Source: Micromonospora sp. DSM 45708 (GTDB lineage: Bacteria > Actinomycetota > Actinomycetes > Mycobacteriales > Micromonosporaceae). From it: DNA of 64,000 bases. Numbering within the stretch: the stretch's first letter is position 1; each line of letters starts with the position of its first letter. Shown piece by piece: positions 8,386-16,768 of the stretch. The DNA lies in the NCBI RefSeq assembly GCF_039566955.1, contig NZ_CP154796.1:4216001-4280000 (forward strand). Reading direction: 5' to 3'. The notes beneath the pieces were generated by a model that was not told the origin of the DNA, ran no database searches, and saw only the letters and a list, made by a program, of their open reading frames with translations. The translations under genes were made by a program, and so were the position numbers.

Positions 8386-8658
8386 TCAGTCCGGCCAGTG
8401 CCCGGTCAGCCGGCGGACGCCGACCGCGCCACCCCGGTCCACGGCGGCGCGCACCGCCGCGAAGATCGCGCCCTGGAGCGCCGCGGCGGCCAGCACCTCG
8501 CCCCACCTGCGGTCCTCGTCGGTGGCGCTCGGCGCATCGCCGTCGCCCGCCGTCAGCTTCCAGACCTGCCGGAAGATCATCCCGGCGACGGTGCCGGCGG
8601 CCAGGCCGAGCAGCACCCCCACCGGCTTGTAGGCCGCCTTACCGATCCTGCCGCTCAC
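8386..8658 (-). CDS. DUF4235 membrane protein
   Basis: A 90-residue protein from a GTG whose first base overlaps the previous stop (GTGA). After KAAYKPVGVLLGLAAGT comes one membrane segment with GMIFRQVWK, then WGEVLAAAALQGAIFAAVRAAVDR, which is the DUF4235 pattern. The function of the family is unknown; members are common in actinomycetes beside DUF3618 and holin-like genes, as here. A GAGGGAGG sequence precedes the GTG. The last gene of a three-gene coupled operon. Confidence 0.85.
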   Translation of the reverse strand: MSGRIGKAAYKPVGVLLGLAAGTVAGMIFRQVWKLTAGDGDAPSATDEDRRWGEVLAAAALQGAIFAAVRAAVDRGGAVGVRRLTGHWPD

Positions 8659-9008
8659 CTGCGCCTCCCTCGGACCACCAACAGCACCACCACGGTCACC
8701 ACCGCGCCGGCCGCGACGGCCGCCCACGGCAACGGGTTGCGCCCGACCGCCTCACCGGACCCGTACGCCTGCGCCCGGACCTGCCGGGCCCGCTCCGTGG
8801 CCCGCTCGCGCACCCGGGCGACGGTCAGCGCCGCCTCCTGGCGCACCCGCGCCTTGGCCTGCTCGGCGGAGTGCCGCACCAGCGCCTTCGGGTCGGCGCG
8901 TGCCGCCAACAGCTCCATCGTCTCACCGAGTTCGACCCGGGTCCGGCGGATCTCCTCCCGGAGCGCCGCCACGTCCCCGGTCCCGTTGCCGTTAGCGTTA
9001 CCGGTCAT
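8655..9008 (-). CDS. DUF3618 protein with C-terminal membrane anchor
   Basis: The 117-residue protein starts at the ATG overlapping the upstream stop (ATGA). An N-terminal stretch of asparagine and glycine leads into LREEIRRTRVELGETMELLAAR, the DUF3618 signature, followed by a charged amphipathic helix that may form a coiled coil. A single C-terminal membrane helix ends with RGRRR. This is the membrane-anchored coiled-coil plan of the family, whose function is not known. It is coupled on both sides, suggesting a complex with the holin-like and DUF4235 proteins. Confidence 0.87.
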   Translation of the reverse strand: MTGNANGNGTGDVAALREEIRRTRVELGETMELLAARADPKALVRHSAEQAKARVRQEAALTVARVRERATERARQVRAQAYGSGEAVGRNPLPWAAVAAGAVVTVVVLLVVRGRRR

Positions 9009-9439
9009 GACCGCCTCCCGTCCTTCACCGCGGCGGTGACCGTGTCGACGTCCGCCCGGACACTGCGCACCGTCGCCTCCGGCACCGGCGGGACGGCACG
9101 GCTGACCTGCTTCTTGCCCACGAGTGCCAGGATCCCGGCGAGCAGGAACAACGCCACCGCCACGATCAGGGCGGCCAGCCACGCCGGCATGACCAGTGCC
9201 AGCAGCAGGATCACGGTGGCGACCAGCGCGCCGGCGCCGTAGAGCGCCATCACCCCGCCGCCGCCGAACAGCCCGATCCCGATCCCGGCGTGCTTGCCCT
9301 TCTGGGTCAGCTCCGCCCGGGCCAGCGTCAACTCGTCCCTCACCAGACGGGTGACCTGTTCGGTGGCCCGTTGCACCAGTTCCGCGGTGGACGGCTCGTT
9401 CCCGGTCCGGGACGTACGGTGACTCGCGACGTCAGCCAT
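9005..9439 (-). CDS. Phage-holin-superfamily/YqjE-like membrane protein
   Basis: This 144-residue protein has a cytoplasmic N-terminal helix (TAELVQRATEQVTRLVRDEL) followed by two closely spaced membrane helices (about 52-77 and 82-108). This is the plan of the actinobacterial holin-X/DUF1469 group, an envelope-protein family and not a phage lysis protein. AAGGAGG sits seven bases before the ATG, so it is well translated and leads the coupled trio. A possible sigma-B-like site (GATT, 16 nt, GGGCAT) lies upstream but is weak. Confidence 0.85.
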   Translation of the reverse strand: MADVASHRTSRTGNEPSTAELVQRATEQVTRLVRDELTLARAELTQKGKHAGIGIGLFGGGGVMALYGAGALVATVILLLALVMPAWLAALIVAVALFLLAGILALVGKKQVSRAVPPVPEATVRSVRADVDTVTAAVKDGRRS

Positions 9440-9675
9440 GCTGTCCTCCTTTCTTCATCACCGCGCTGTATGCCCGGAGTCGCCGCCCGTCAATCCTGCG
9501 CGGGGCGGCCGGTCGGCCCGGCCGCGCGCCACCGGGGCCCGGCGTCGGCCGGCCGGAATCCGGGGCGTGCGCAGCAGGTCCCCGGAACTCCGCCGGACAA
9601 ACCCACTCGGCCCGACCCGTCCACGAACCGCCCGTACCGTCCGGCCCGGGGCCGGGGCCCGCGCACGGCACGCAC

Positions 9676-9710
9676 GGAGCCCCCGGCGCCGGGCGGCGGC
9701 CGGGGGCTCC
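9676..9710 (-). terminator. Hairpin terminator of the mscS gene
   Basis: An 11-bp stem GGAGCCCCCGG / CCGGGGGCTCC with a 13-base loop lies just past the MscS stop. The rest of the 288-bp gap before the holin-like gene holds nothing I can identify. Confidence 0.78.
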
Positions 9711-9727
9711 GATCGGGGTACGGCGGA

Positions 9728-10924
9728 TCAGCGGCGGGCCTCGGCGTGGTCCTCCCGGCCCACGAACACCTCGCTGCGGGCCTCCCCGTCGTCACTGCCG
9801 CCGAAGACCCGCGCGTCGTCGGGCGCCTCGGTGTCGGCCGGCCGGCGGCCCGTCCGGCGCGGCTGCACCACCTGCCAGGGCAGCGGGCCGGCGGCCTCGC
9901 CCACCTCGGCGCGCAGCCGGGGCAGGGCGGTCGGGCGGTGGTCGCGTACCCAGGTCACCAGGTTCTCCCGGACCAGGCAGCGCAGGTCCCAGAGGCTGCC
10001 GGCGTCGGCGGCGCTGACCAGCGCGCGGACCTTGACCATGCCGCCGGTCGCGTCGGTCACCTGGAGCACGCAGACCCGGCCGTCCCAGAGGTCGGTGCCC
10101 TCGCAGAGCCGGCGCAGCTCCTCCCGCATGGCCTGCACCGGAATGGCCCAGTCCAGGTCGAACTCGGCGGTGCCGAGCACCGCCGCCTCGGTCCGGGTCC
10201 AGTTCTGGAACGGCCGGCTGGTGAAGTACGAGGTGGGCAGGATCAACCGGCGGTCGTCCCAGATCTGCACCACCACGTAGCTGAGCGTCAACTCCTCGAT
10301 CCGGCCCCACTCCCCCTCGACCACGACCACGTCGTCCAGGCGTACCGCGTCGCTGAAGGCGAGCTGGAGGCCGGCGAAGACGTTGCCGAGCAGGCTCTGC
10401 GCGGCGAGCGCGGCGACGACACCGACCACACCGGCGGAGGTGAGCACGCCGGCGCCGATGCCGCGTACGGCCGGGAACGTCATCAGCATCACGCCGACGG
10501 CGAGGATCACGATCACCGCGATGGTCAGCCGGCGCAGCAGCACCACCTGGGTCCGTACCCGGCGGGCGTGGCGGTTGTTCGGCACGTCCACCCGGAACCG
10601 GGCCAGCGCGGTGTCCTCCGCCACCACCAGCAGCGCGGCCACCAGCCAGGCGACCGCGGCGATCATGGCCAGCCCGAGCGTGTGCAGGACGAACTGACGC
10701 CACGGGCTGCCCACCGCGTAGAGCGTGGTGAACCGGATCGCGAGCTGCACGCCGACCACGGTGGCGGCGACCTGGAACGCGCGGTGCGCGTGCTCGGTCA
10801 GCTCGGTCATCAGCAGCGACCGGCGGCCGAGCCGGCGGGTGGCCCGGTGCACCACCTCGACCAGCACCAACGCGACCGCCGCCGCGGCGAGCGCGGCGGC
10901 GACGGTCACCAGATAACTCTGCAC
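9728..10924 (-). CDS. mscS: MscS-family mechanosensitive ion channel
   Basis: A 398-residue channel from GTG, with GGAGGG ten bases upstream. There are four or five membrane helices. The last is the pore helix region GAGVLTSAGVVGVVAALAAQSLLGN, leading into the cytoplasmic beta domain with FAGLQLAFSDAVRLDDVV and a vestibule containing LSYVVVQIWDDRRLILP and PTSYFTSRPFQNW. These are classic MscS motifs. It would release osmolytes under hypo-osmotic shock. The acidic C-terminal tail after residue 350 is an extension without recognisable domain. Transcribed alone. Confidence 0.92.
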   Translation of the reverse strand: MQSYLVTVAAALAAAAVALVLVEVVHRATRRLGRRSLLMTELTEHAHRAFQVAATVVGVQLAIRFTTLYAVGSPWRQFVLHTLGLAMIAAVAWLVAALLVVAEDTALARFRVDVPNNRHARRVRTQVVLLRRLTIAVIVILAVGVMLMTFPAVRGIGAGVLTSAGVVGVVAALAAQSLLGNVFAGLQLAFSDAVRLDDVVVVEGEWGRIEELTLSYVVVQIWDDRRLILPTSYFTSRPFQNWTRTEAAVLGTAEFDLDWAIPVQAMREELRRLCEGTDLWDGRVCVLQVTDATGGMVKVRALVSAADAGSLWDLRCLVRENLVTWVRDHRPTALPRLRAEVGEAAGPLPWQVVQPRRTGRRPADTEAPDDARVFGGSDDGEARSEVFVGREDHAEARR

Positions 10925-11000
10925 GACATTCTCTCCCTCCGGCCCGGGCGGAATCGGGCAAAGGCCCAATGGTGCCCGGCGGCCCGGATATCGACCAGGC

Positions 11001-11822
11001 TCAGACCTTGCGGTACCGGGACTGGAAGAAGCAGTAGACGCCGAACGCGGCGATGCCGAGCGCCATCAGCGCCAGCAGCCACGGCCCGTACGCCTGGTCG
11101 CGCAGCGTCCGCAGGGCGGCGTCCAGGCCGCGCGCCTTCTCCGGGTCGTACTTGACGGCGGCGACCACGATCAGCAGGCCGGCGATGGCGAAGACCGCGC
11201 CCCGGGCGGCGTACCCGGCCATGCCGAGACGGCGGGTGAGCTGGCGGGTCTTCGGGCTCATCTCACCGGTCTTGAGGTTGCGCTCGAACTTCTTCCTCAG
11301 GCCGTAGATCACCATGCCGACGCCGACCGCGGCGAGCACCAGACCGGCCAGCCCGACCAGCCACCGGCCGCCGTCGGAGGCCATCAGCTTCTCGGTGAGC
11401 TGCTGCTGCTGGTTGGAGGAGTTGGCGCTGGCGTCCTGCACGACCTTGATCGAGGTCCAGCCCAGCCAGACGAAGATGATCACCCGGACGACCGAGGCGA
11501 TCCGCTCGAAGGTCCGCTCCTTGCCGGTCCTGGACTGGTGGCCGACCAGCGCCTCGGAGGCCTGCCAGATGGCCATGGCGAAGAGACCGACGGCGATCGC
11601 CACCAGCATGAACTTGCCGAGCGGCTGCTCGCCGAGCGTGCGCAGCGCGCCGTTCTGGTTGCCCTCCTCCCCGGATTTCCCGAAGGCGATCTGCAACGCC
11701 AGCCAGGCGAAGAGGAGGTGCACGATTCCGTAGCCGATGAAACCGGCGCGAGTCAACAGTTCGAGCCACCGGCTGTTCTTGGCCTGGGCGGCGGTGGCTC
11801 CGGCGTTCCGGGTGAGAGACAT
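11001..11822 (-). CDS. DUF1206 six-helix membrane protein
   Basis: The 273-residue protein consists of three DUF1206 repeats of two helices each. Each repeat opens with a variant of R-x-G-x-x-x-G-x-V (RAGFIGYGIVHLLFA, RIASVVRVIIFVWLG, RLGMAGYAARGAVFA). The family is common in actinomycetes and its function is unknown. The six helices and short loops suggest an integral membrane channel or scaffold. It is transcribed alone, with a possible sigma-B-type promoter just ahead. Confidence 0.9.
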   Translation of the reverse strand: MSLTRNAGATAAQAKNSRWLELLTRAGFIGYGIVHLLFAWLALQIAFGKSGEEGNQNGALRTLGEQPLGKFMLVAIAVGLFAMAIWQASEALVGHQSRTGKERTFERIASVVRVIIFVWLGWTSIKVVQDASANSSNQQQQLTEKLMASDGGRWLVGLAGLVLAAVGVGMVIYGLRKKFERNLKTGEMSPKTRQLTRRLGMAGYAARGAVFAIAGLLIVVAAVKYDPEKARGLDAALRTLRDQAYGPWLLALMALGIAAFGVYCFFQSRYRKV

Positions 11823-11832
11823 GGGCCCTCAA

Positions 11833-11857
11833 TCTCCCGACGTGCAGTTTTCCAAAC
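11833..11857 (-). promoter_or_regulatory. Possible sigma-B-type promoter for the DUF1206 gene
   Basis: On the minus strand GTTT (11857-11854) is followed after 15 bases by GGGAGA (11838-11833), close to the GNNT-N14-16-GGGTAC pattern. The start codon is only 10 bases beyond, so transcription would be leaderless or nearly so. The GGGAGA may instead be just a ribosome-binding site. Confidence 0.3.
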
Positions 11858-11889
11858 GTCACCGCCCACCGCCGCCCGGCCGAATCCGA

Positions 11890-12255
11890 TCAGTTGTTGG
11901 GGTTGCGGGCCACCCGGAGCACGACGTTCTGGTCGGTGACGCTGTCCAGGCTGACCTGGAAGCCGCCGACCTCGGTGGCCTGCTGGCCGGTGGTGAGCGA
12001 GAGCTGCTCCCCGGCCACCTCGACGGTGACCTGGTCGTCCTGGGTGCCGATGAGCTTCGCCTCGACGCCGAGGATGGTGGCGCTGGCGTCCACGCCACGG
12101 TCGAACGTGATGGTGCAGGCGTCCAGGCCGCAGTCGGTGTCGGCGCCGTTGGAGCTGCACCCGGCGAGCAACGCGGCGCCGAGCGCGAGACCGGCGAGCA
12201 GCCCGGCGGCACGACGGGTGGGGGTCGGGGGGAAGGTGGCGCGTCGGTTCGTCAC
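11890..12255 (-). CDS. Putative secreted lipoprotein
   Basis: A 121-residue protein from GTG with an N-terminal twin-basic stretch, a hydrophobic segment and a clear lipobox, LLAGCSS, so it should be lipidated and held on the outer face of the membrane. The mature part has a disulfide-like pair (DCGLDACTITFDRG) followed by beta-rich sequence, without a match I recognise. GGGGAG lies directly against the GTG. It precedes the DUF1206 gene on the same strand but is separated by 67 bases. Confidence 0.75.
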   Translation of the reverse strand: MTNRRATFPPTPTRRAAGLLAGLALGAALLAGCSSNGADTDCGLDACTITFDRGVDASATILGVEAKLIGTQDDQVTVEVAGEQLSLTTGQQATEVGGFQVSLDSVTDQNVVLRVARNPNN

Positions 12256-12385
12256 CTCCCCAACGGTACCGCCCGCCGGCCACGCTCCCGGGCGACGTGC
12301 GCGCCGAGGTGGGGCGTGCAGAAGGGGCCCCGCCTCCACCGAAGGCGTCAGGAAGGGGCCCCTCCTTTCACGCTAGGGTGCGGGG

Positions 12386-13612
12386 ATGGCTTTTGACGTG
12401 GCCCGGGTGCGCGGGTCCTATCCCGCGCTGGGCGAAGGCTTCGTGCACTTCGACGGCGCCGGCGGCACCCAGACCGCCGCCGGGGTGATCGAGGCGGTGG
12501 CCGACGCCATGCGCGCCGCCACCGGCAACCGCAGCGCCGCCTTCCGGCCCGGCCGGCGCGCGCTGGAGCTGGTCGCCGGCGCCCGCGCCGCGGTCGCCGA
12601 CCTGCTCGGCGCGGACCCGTCGGGCGTGGTGCTCGGGCCCAGCGCCACCGCGCTGACCTACACGCTGGCCCGGACGCTGGGCGCCGGCTGGCGCCCGGGC
12701 GACGAGGTGGTGGTCTCCCGGCTGGACCACGACGCCAACGTCCGGCCCTGGGTGCAGGCCGCCGAGGCGGCCGGCGCGACGGTGCGCTGGGCCGAGTTCG
12801 ACCCGGCCACCGCCGAGCTGCCCGCCGGCCAGTACGCCGACCTGGTCGGCGAGCGCACCCGGCTGGTCGCGGTGACCGCCGGCAGCAACGCGACCGGCAC
12901 CGCGCCGGACGTGCCGGCCATCGCCAAGACCGCGCACGCGGTCGGCGCGCTGGTCTGCGTGGACGGGGTGCACTCGGTGCCGCACGGCCCCACCGACCTG
13001 GCCGCACTCGGCGCGGACGTGCTGGTCACCAGCGCGTACAAGTGGTCCGGCCCGCACCTGGCGGCGATGGTCGCCGACCCGGCGCGGTGGGAGTCGCTGC
13101 GCCCGGCGAAGCTGCTGCCCTCCGCCGACACGGTCCCGGACCGCTTCGAGTACGGCACCCCCAGTTTCCCGCTGCTGGCCGGCGTGACCGCGGCGGTGGA
13201 CCACCTGGCGTCGCTCGACCCGACCGCGACGGGCGACCGCCGGGCGCGGGTCCGCGCCGGTCTCGCCGCCGCCCAGGCGCACGAGGAGGAGGTCTTCGAC
13301 CGGCTGCTCGCCGGACTGGCGGCCCGGCCCTTCGTCACCGTGTACGGCACGCCCGCCCGACGCTGCCCCACGGTGTCGTTCCGGGTGGCCGGGCGGGCCC
13401 CGGCGGAGACCGCCGCGGCGCTCGGCGAGGCGGGCCTCTGCCTCTCCTCCGGCGACTACTACGCCTACGAGTACTTCCAGGCGATGGGCCTGCGCGACAC
13501 CGGTGGCGCGGTGCGGGCCAGCGTCTACCACTACAACACGGTCGACGAGGTGGACCGGCTGCTGGCCGAACTCGACCGGCTGGCCGACGACGAGGGGACA
13601 ATGGTCCGGTGA
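12386..13612 (+). CDS. Cysteine desulfurase-like class V aminotransferase
   Basis: A PLP enzyme of 408 residues. The pyridoxal lysine is in TSAYKWSGPH (about residue 218) and VCVDGVHSVPHG supplies the aspartate that holds the PLP pyridine nitrogen. The N-terminus lacks the usual SufS features and matches the cysteine desulfurase-like TIGR01976 group, whose reaction is unproven. No Isc or Suf gene is nearby. Its stop is fused to the start of the following acetyltransferase (GTGA overlap), so the two are made together. Two GGGGCCCC blocks lie just upstream. Confidence 0.85.
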   Translation: MAFDVARVRGSYPALGEGFVHFDGAGGTQTAAGVIEAVADAMRAATGNRSAAFRPGRRALELVAGARAAVADLLGADPSGVVLGPSATALTYTLARTLGAGWRPGDEVVVSRLDHDANVRPWVQAAEAAGATVRWAEFDPATAELPAGQYADLVGERTRLVAVTAGSNATGTAPDVPAIAKTAHAVGALVCVDGVHSVPHGPTDLAALGADVLVTSAYKWSGPHLAAMVADPARWESLRPAKLLPSADTVPDRFEYGTPSFPLLAGVTAAVDHLASLDPTATGDRRARVRAGLAAAQAHEEEVFDRLLAGLAARPFVTVYGTPARRCPTVSFRVAGRAPAETAAALGEAGLCLSSGDYYAYEYFQAMGLRDTGGAVRASVYHYNTVDEVDRLLAELDRLADDEGTMVR

Positions 13613-13896
13613 GCTTCCTGGTCGAGGAGAACCCCGCCAAGCACCGCTTCGAGATCCTGGTCGACGACGCGCTGGCCGGCTTCACCGCGTACCTGCCGCG
13701 CGGTGAGGTGCTGGTCTTCACGCACACCGAGGTCGAGGACCGCTACCAGGGGCAGGGCGTGGGCGCCGCGCTGATGCGGGGCACGCTGGACCAGGTGCGC
13801 GCCCGCGGCGGGCGGGTGGTGCCCCGCTGCCCGTTCATGGCCGCGTTCATCGAACGGCACCCGGACTACGCCGACCTGGTGGTCGACGCGCCGTAG
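13609..13896 (+). CDS. Small YjdJ-type GNAT acetyltransferase
   Basis: A 95-residue minimal GNAT domain (COG2388 type) starting at a GTG inside the previous gene's stop. It carries the acetyl-CoA loop YQGQGVGAALM and the conserved CPFMAAFIERHPDY near the end. In this subgroup the protein consists of little beyond the CoA-binding core. Coupling to the desulfurase-like gene points to a shared substrate or pathway, but which one is not evident. Confidence 0.87.
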   Translation: MSFLVEENPAKHRFEILVDDALAGFTAYLPRGEVLVFTHTEVEDRYQGQGVGAALMRGTLDQVRARGGRVVPRCPFMAAFIERHPDYADLVVDAP

Positions 13897-13898
13897 GG

Positions 13899-13939
13899 CC
13901 CGGCCCGACCGGGGGACCTCCCCACCCGGCCGGGCCGGG
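13899..13939. terminator. Hairpin between convergent genes
   Basis: A 15-bp GC-rich stem with a single mismatch (CCCGGCCCGACCGGG / CCCGGCCGGGCCGGG) and an 11-base loop serves both the GNAT gene and the hexosaminidase gene. Confidence 0.75.
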
Positions 13940-13942
13940 AGC

Positions 13943-15442
13943 TCAGCGGACGCCGGCCAGCAGCTCGGCGGCGGCCCGGGCCGCCGCCGCGGTGGCGCCG
14001 TGGGTGGCCAGGTGCACCCGGCCGGCGGCCAGCTCGGGCACGCCCAGCTCGACCACCACCGCGTCCGGGCGGGCGGCCAGCGCCCGGGTGACCGCGTCCC
14101 GCATCCACTCGTGCCGGTGCAGGTCACGCACGACCAGCACCAGCGGCCGGTCGGCCGGGCCGGTGGCCGGGTCGGCCGGGACGGCGTCGGCGGCGTACCG
14201 GGCGGTGGTGGTGCCGGGCGTCAGGTGGGTCAGGGGCGCGGCGATCCCCCACGGGGTCTCCTCGCCGATGGCGATGTTGCGGGGCGGCGCGAACTCCACC
14301 ACGTGCGCGGGCCCGGCCAGCGGCAGCAGTCCGGCGTCGCCGGTGACCCGGACCGCGCGGCGGGCGGCGGCCAGCCCGATCGCCGATCCGTCGGCGGCCG
14401 GCCGGCCGCTGCTGCGGCGGGCGCGGGCGGCGACGCTCCACGCGGCGAGCTGGCCGACCCGCTTCGCCGCCTCGGCCAGCCGCTCCTCCGGCAGTTCGCC
14501 GCGCACCACGGCGGCCACGATGGCGTCGCGCAGTTCCCGGGCGTCGGCCTCGGTGGCCCGTTCCCCGCCCACGCAGATCGCGTCCGCGCCGGCGGCGAGC
14601 GCACGCACCGCCGCGCCGGCGAAGCCGTACCGGTCGGACACCGCGCGCATCTCCACCGCGTCGGTCACCACCACGCCGCCGAAGCCCAGCTCCTCGCGGA
14701 GCAGCCCGCCCAGGATGCGTGCGCTGAGCGTGGCCGGCAGCTCCTCGTCGAGCGCCGGCACCAGCAGGTGGCCGGTCATCACCGCCTGGACCCCGGCCGT
14801 CACGGCGGCCCGGAACGGGGCCAGCTCGACCGCGTCCAGCCGGGCCCGGTCGCCGCCGATGCGGGGCAGGTCCAGGTGGGAGTCGACCCGGGTGTCGCCG
14901 TGCCCGGGGAAGTGCTTGGCGCAGGCGGCGACGCCGCCGGCCTGGAGGCCGCGCACCCACGCGGCGGTGTGGCGGGCGACCAGCTCGGGGTCGGCGCCGA
15001 ACGAGCGCACCCCGATCACCGGGTTGGCCGGGTTGGAGTTGACGTCGGCGTCCGGGGCGTAGTCGAGCGTGATGCCGACCGCTGCCAACTCGGCGCCCAG
15101 GTCGCGGGCGACGTCCTCGGTCAGCGCCGCGTCGTCCACCGCGCCGAGCGCGAAGTTGCCGGGCCGGGAGCTGCCCCGGGCCGACTCGATCCGGGTGACG
15201 TCGCCGGCCTCCTCGTCGATCGCCACGATCACGTCCGGCCGTTCCGCCCGCAGGTTCGCGGTCAGCGTCGCGACCTGCTCGTGGTCGACGACGTTGCGGG
15301 CGAACAGGACCACCGCGCCGAGCCCCTCGCCGAGCCACCGGCAGACCCAGGGCGGCGGGGTGGTGCCGACGAACCCGGGTTGCAGGACGGCGGCGGCGAG
15401 CGCCGCCAGGTCTCCGGTGGCTCCCACGATCCGCTCGCTCAT
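13943..15442 (-). CDS. nagZ: Glycoside hydrolase family 3, NagZ-type beta-N-acetylhexosaminidase
   Basis: The 499-residue protein has a GH3 N-terminal barrel with the NagZ signature KHFPGHGDT, whose His and Asp act as acid/base, and the nucleophile Asp in VVTDAVEM. IDEEAGDVTRI and LDYAPDADVNSNPANPVIG are also conserved. After residue 330 a second domain of about 150 residues of the GH3-C type is present. No signal peptide is seen, so it should act in the cytoplasm on recycled peptidoglycan or chitin fragments. The ATG start was chosen at the family N-terminus. An operator-like repeat lies upstream. Confidence 0.88.
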   Translation of the reverse strand: MSERIVGATGDLAALAAAVLQPGFVGTTPPPWVCRWLGEGLGAVVLFARNVVDHEQVATLTANLRAERPDVIVAIDEEAGDVTRIESARGSSRPGNFALGAVDDAALTEDVARDLGAELAAVGITLDYAPDADVNSNPANPVIGVRSFGADPELVARHTAAWVRGLQAGGVAACAKHFPGHGDTRVDSHLDLPRIGGDRARLDAVELAPFRAAVTAGVQAVMTGHLLVPALDEELPATLSARILGGLLREELGFGGVVVTDAVEMRAVSDRYGFAGAAVRALAAGADAICVGGERATEADARELRDAIVAAVVRGELPEERLAEAAKRVGQLAAWSVAARARRSSGRPAADGSAIGLAAARRAVRVTGDAGLLPLAGPAHVVEFAPPRNIAIGEETPWGIAAPLTHLTPGTTTARYAADAVPADPATGPADRPLVLVVRDLHRHEWMRDAVTRALAARPDAVVVELGVPELAAGRVHLATHGATAAAARAAAELLAGVR

Positions 15443-15519
15443 GCGCTGTCGTACCCCCGTATCCCCACGGTCCCGCCGGGACCGACGGGTGCTGACATGG
15501 TCACACCGCGCAGCTAAAT

Positions 15520-15543
15520 AGTCAACAATCCTTACTGTTAACT
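15520..15543 (-). promoter_or_regulatory. Operator-like inverted repeat upstream of nagZ
   Basis: AGTCAACA and TGTTAACT are inverted with one mismatch around eight bases, in an AT-rich pocket about 80 bases before nagZ. The left arm includes TTGACT when read towards nagZ, which could serve as a -35 element. The regulator is unknown. Confidence 0.4.
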
Positions 15544-15580
15544 GCTGGCGTCCCGCCACGCCCCGTGGGACAGTTCGTCC

Positions 15581-15703
15581 ATGCCCGTCCTGCCGCTCGC
15601 GGACGCCACCGGCGCCGCCGACATCCCCGGCGTACGCCTGCTCGGCCTGGTGGTCGGCGCGTTGTTCCTGCTGATCGCGATCCGGGCGATGTTCCGCCGC
15701 TGA
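15581..15703 (+). CDS. Possible 40-residue single-helix membrane peptide
   Basis: An ATG-initiated frame encodes 40 residues with one hydrophobic helix (VRLLGLVVGALFLLIAI) and an RAMFRR basic end, a typical small membrane protein. Upstream GTGGGACAG is a poor ribosome-binding site. It ends 65 bases before the F420-oxidoreductase gene. Conservation would decide whether it is real. Confidence 0.4.
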   Translation: MPVLPLADATGAADIPGVRLLGLVVGALFLLIAIRAMFRR

Positions 15704-15768
15704 CCCCCGGGTTCGGCCCGTTCCGCCGGGGTAGGGAGGTCCGCATCCGGACACGGCGGAGGGGAAAC

Positions 15769-16719
15769 ATGAAGATCGGTTACTTCCTGTCCAGCGAGGA
15801 GTACACGCCGGCGGAGCTGCTGGCCCAGGCACGCGGCGCCGAGCAGGCCGGCTTCGAGGCACTGTGGATCTCCGACCACTACCACCCGTGGGTCGACGCC
15901 CAGGGCCAGAGCCCGTTCGTCTGGTCGATGCTCGGCGCACTCAGCCAGGTCTGCCGGCTGCCGGTGACCACGGCCGTCACCTGCCCCACCGTCCGCATCC
16001 ACCCGGCGGTCGTCGCCCAGGCGGCGGCCACCAGCGCGGTGCTGCACGAGGGCCGCTTCGTGCTCGGGGTGGGCACCGGCGAGGCGCTGAACGAGCACAT
16101 CCTCGGCGACGCCTGGCCGCAGACCGACGTGCGGCTGGAGATGCTGGCGGAGGCGGTCGAGGTGATCCGCGAGCTGTGGCGCGGTGACTTCGTCAACCAC
16201 CACGGCAAGCACTACACGGTGGAGCACGCCCGGATCTACACCCGACCCGAGACACCGCCGTCGATCTACGTCTCCGGCTTCGGCCCCAAGGCGATCGAGC
16301 TGGCCGCCCGGATCGGCGACGGCTACGTCAGCATGATGCCCGACGCCGACATGGTGCGCCGGTTCCGGGACGCCGGCGGCGGCGACAAGCCGTGCCAGGG
16401 CGGCTTCAAGGCCGCGTACGCCGACACCGCCGACGAGGGCGCCCGGATCGCGTACGAGCGCTGGCCCAACGCGGGCGTGCCGGGTGAGCTGTCCCAGGTG
16501 CTCCCCTCGCCGCGCCACTTCGAGCAGGCCGCCGAGCTGGTCCGGCCGGAGCAGGTGCGGGAGGCGTTCGTCTGCGGCCGGGACGCCGACGCCCACCTGG
16601 AGATGATCGGCAGGTACGCCGAGGCCGGCTTCGACGAGGTCTACGTGGCCAACACCGGCCCGCACTGGCAGGGCCTGTTCGACCTCTACCAGGCCGACGT
16701 GCTGCCCCGGCTGCGGTGA
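15769..16719 (+). CDS. F420-dependent LLM-class oxidoreductase
   Basis: A 316-residue luciferase-like barrel beginning MKIGYFLSSEEYTPAEL, with GGAGGGG five bases before the ATG. WISDHYHPW, GVGTGEALNEHILG and IYVSGFGPKAIELAARIGDG match the F420-dependent glucose-6-phosphate dehydrogenase-related TIGR03557 group, which uses coenzyme F420 for hydride transfer. The substrate is unknown. F420 enzymes of this kind are abundant in actinomycetes. Next in line is recQ on the same strand after 49 bases. Confidence 0.9.
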   Translation: MKIGYFLSSEEYTPAELLAQARGAEQAGFEALWISDHYHPWVDAQGQSPFVWSMLGALSQVCRLPVTTAVTCPTVRIHPAVVAQAAATSAVLHEGRFVLGVGTGEALNEHILGDAWPQTDVRLEMLAEAVEVIRELWRGDFVNHHGKHYTVEHARIYTRPETPPSIYVSGFGPKAIELAARIGDGYVSMMPDADMVRRFRDAGGGDKPCQGGFKAAYADTADEGARIAYERWPNAGVPGELSQVLPSPRHFEQAAELVRPEQVREAFVCGRDADAHLEMIGRYAEAGFDEVYVANTGPHWQGLFDLYQADVLPRLR

Positions 16720-16768
16720 TCGCGAGGACGGTTTCGCGACCGGACGCCGGGGGTAGCTGAGGCGCTTG

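Noticed and set aside
9005..9439. Phage lysis holin
   Set aside because: No endolysin or other phage gene is near; the two-helix plan with a cytoplasmic helix and DUF3618 partner fits the cellular family.
12321..12365. Two GGGGCCCC blocks upstream of the desulfurase-like gene as a terminator
   Set aside because: The blocks are each self-complementary and in direct orientation; no single convincing hairpin follows a gene on either strand, so I left it unannotated.
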